A DNA stretch of 12,172 nt, taken from JBOGED01 sp050743625. GTDB taxonomy: Bacteria; Actinomycetota; Nitriliruptoria; Euzebyales; Egibacteraceae. A model generated the notes under the pieces. It searched no databases and had not been told where the DNA came from. It was given only the letters and a program-made list of their open reading frames with translations. The stretch is taken from NCBI GenBank assembly GCA_050743625.1, contig JBOGED010000283.1, positions 1 to 12,172 on the forward strand, given 5' to 3'. Position 1 is the first letter of the stretch, and each line of letters begins with the position of its first letter. Below, piece by piece: positions 11,586-12,172 of the stretch. Made by a program: the position numbers and the translations under genes.

Positions 11586-12172
11586 TCAGGCCGGCTTGAG
11601 CCAGGTTAGTGAGTAGCGCCAGAGCAGATGACGGCGGAAGCGGGCGCCGGGAAGGACCTGGGCGGCGAGGCGCCGCATCCCTGCGTAGGTCTCCGGGGGT
11701 GGCCACACGGTCGGCGACGGGTGCTCCCAGTGGCTCTTGGTGAGTGCGTGGAAGCGATGGGCGACCGCGCCGGCGAGGTCGGCTGGCAGGTCGGCGAGGT
11801 ACTCGCTGCGGGCGAGCCCCACGACGGTCAAGACCCCGCCCGGCCGCAACAGGTCTCGCATGCGACCGAGGGCCGTGGTGGCATCCATATGGTGAAGCGC
11901 GGCGACGGAGACGATGACGTCGAACGACGCGGGCTTGAACGGGTGGGTGAGGAAGTCGCCGAGCACGTAGTCGATATCGCCATCGTGGGCCTCGGCCAGG
12001 TCGATGCTCGCCTGGTCGAGGTCGATCGCCACGACGTTCGGCACGAGCCGGCGAAGCTCGCGCGCGAGCATGCCCTCGCCGCATCCGATGTCGAGAGCCT
12101 GCCCCGTGCCGTCGGGGACCGTGCCGAGGACCACTGCGTGATAGTGGATGTTGTGGTTCCATGGCGGGCGGG
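11586..12172 (-). CDS. class I SAM-dependent methyltransferase (5' end beyond window)
   Basis: The visible part is about 195 codons. SAM-binding motif I is ALDIGCGEGMLARELRR, the acidic residue closing strand 2 lies in VVAIDLD, and the motif IV region reads FDVIVSVAALHHMD, followed by LLRPGGVLTVVGL. This is a Methyltransf_11/25-type Rossmann fold. A GTG at 12134 could start the frame, but it stays open to the window edge and encodes PPWNHNIHYHAVVLG, which matches the usual N-terminus of this subfamily (hydrated Trp-Asn-His-Asn-x-His-Tyr-His pattern). The true start is therefore off the edge. The substrate is unknown. It may be cotranscribed with icd. Confidence 0.85.
   Translation of the reverse strand, partial: RPPWNHNIHYHAVVLGTVPDGTGQALDIGCGEGMLARELRRLVPNVVAIDLDQASIDLAEAHDGDIDYVLGDFLTHPFKPASFDVIVSVAALHHMDATTALGRMRDLLRPGGVLTVVGLARSEYLADLPADLAGAVAHRFHALTKSHWEHPSPTVWPPPETYAGMRRLAAQVLPGARFRRHLLWRYSLTWLKPA

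Noticed and set aside
11586..12134. Methyltransferase starting at GTG 12134.
   Set aside because: The frame stays open to the edge and encodes family-typical residues before that codon, so the gene is truncated by the window.
1..12172. CRISPR array, toxin-antitoxin pair, restriction-modification or phage structural genes.
   Set aside because: I looked for regular spaced repeats and known motifs of these systems and saw none.

Overview
The window comes from a high-GC actinobacterial chromosome. GC is high throughout, GTG starts are common, the ribosome-binding sites are of GGAGG type, and the families (SufR-like regulator, E. coli-type NADP isocitrate dehydrogenase, CBS-BON protein) fit Actinomycetota. 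I cannot name the genus from sequence alone.

There are two parts. The right part (about 9680-12172) looks like core chromosome, all on the minus strand: a SAM methyltransferase running off the right edge, icd, a coupled 66-aa ORF, a pair of long palindromes, an 88-aa membrane protein and a tRNA-Cys(GCA). A tyrosine recombinase gene (8434-9540) lies just beyond the 3' end of that tRNA. This is the usual layout of an integrative element inserted at a tRNA 3' end, so the left part (about 1-9680) is probably a genomic island or its remains.

The left part is rich in redox, gas and stress functions. From the left edge: an FAD-dependent (ferredoxin-reductase type) oxidoreductase, cut by the edge; a DoxX-like membrane protein with a clear sigma70-type promoter; a divergent SufR-like regulator carrying four cysteines; a small PQ-loop/SemiSWEET-like membrane protein; a 377-aa three-domain regulator; a CBS-CBS-BON protein; a stretch of gene debris; a MarR regulator with a Cys/His-rich tail, overlapping the start of a protoglobin gene; about 600 bp without a recognisable gene; a coupled pair of small minus-strand genes (membrane protein and zinc-ribbon-like protein); a second 377-aa three-domain regulator; and the integrase.

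The most unusual content is the pair of equal-length proteins (377 aa each). Each has a KaiC/RecA-like domain that has lost the Walker A lysine, then an XRE-type helix-turn-helix, then a C-terminal cupin-like domain without the usual metal-binding histidines. A 90-bp fragment of the 3' end of such a gene (85/90 identical to the second copy) lies just upstream of the marR-protoglobin operon. A TTAG-N5-CTAA palindrome, resembling the SlyA/MarR operator, occurs both in the marR promoter and upstream of the second three-domain gene. Together these suggest a small redox- or gas-responsive regulatory network that has been duplicated and partly eroded. This link is an inference.
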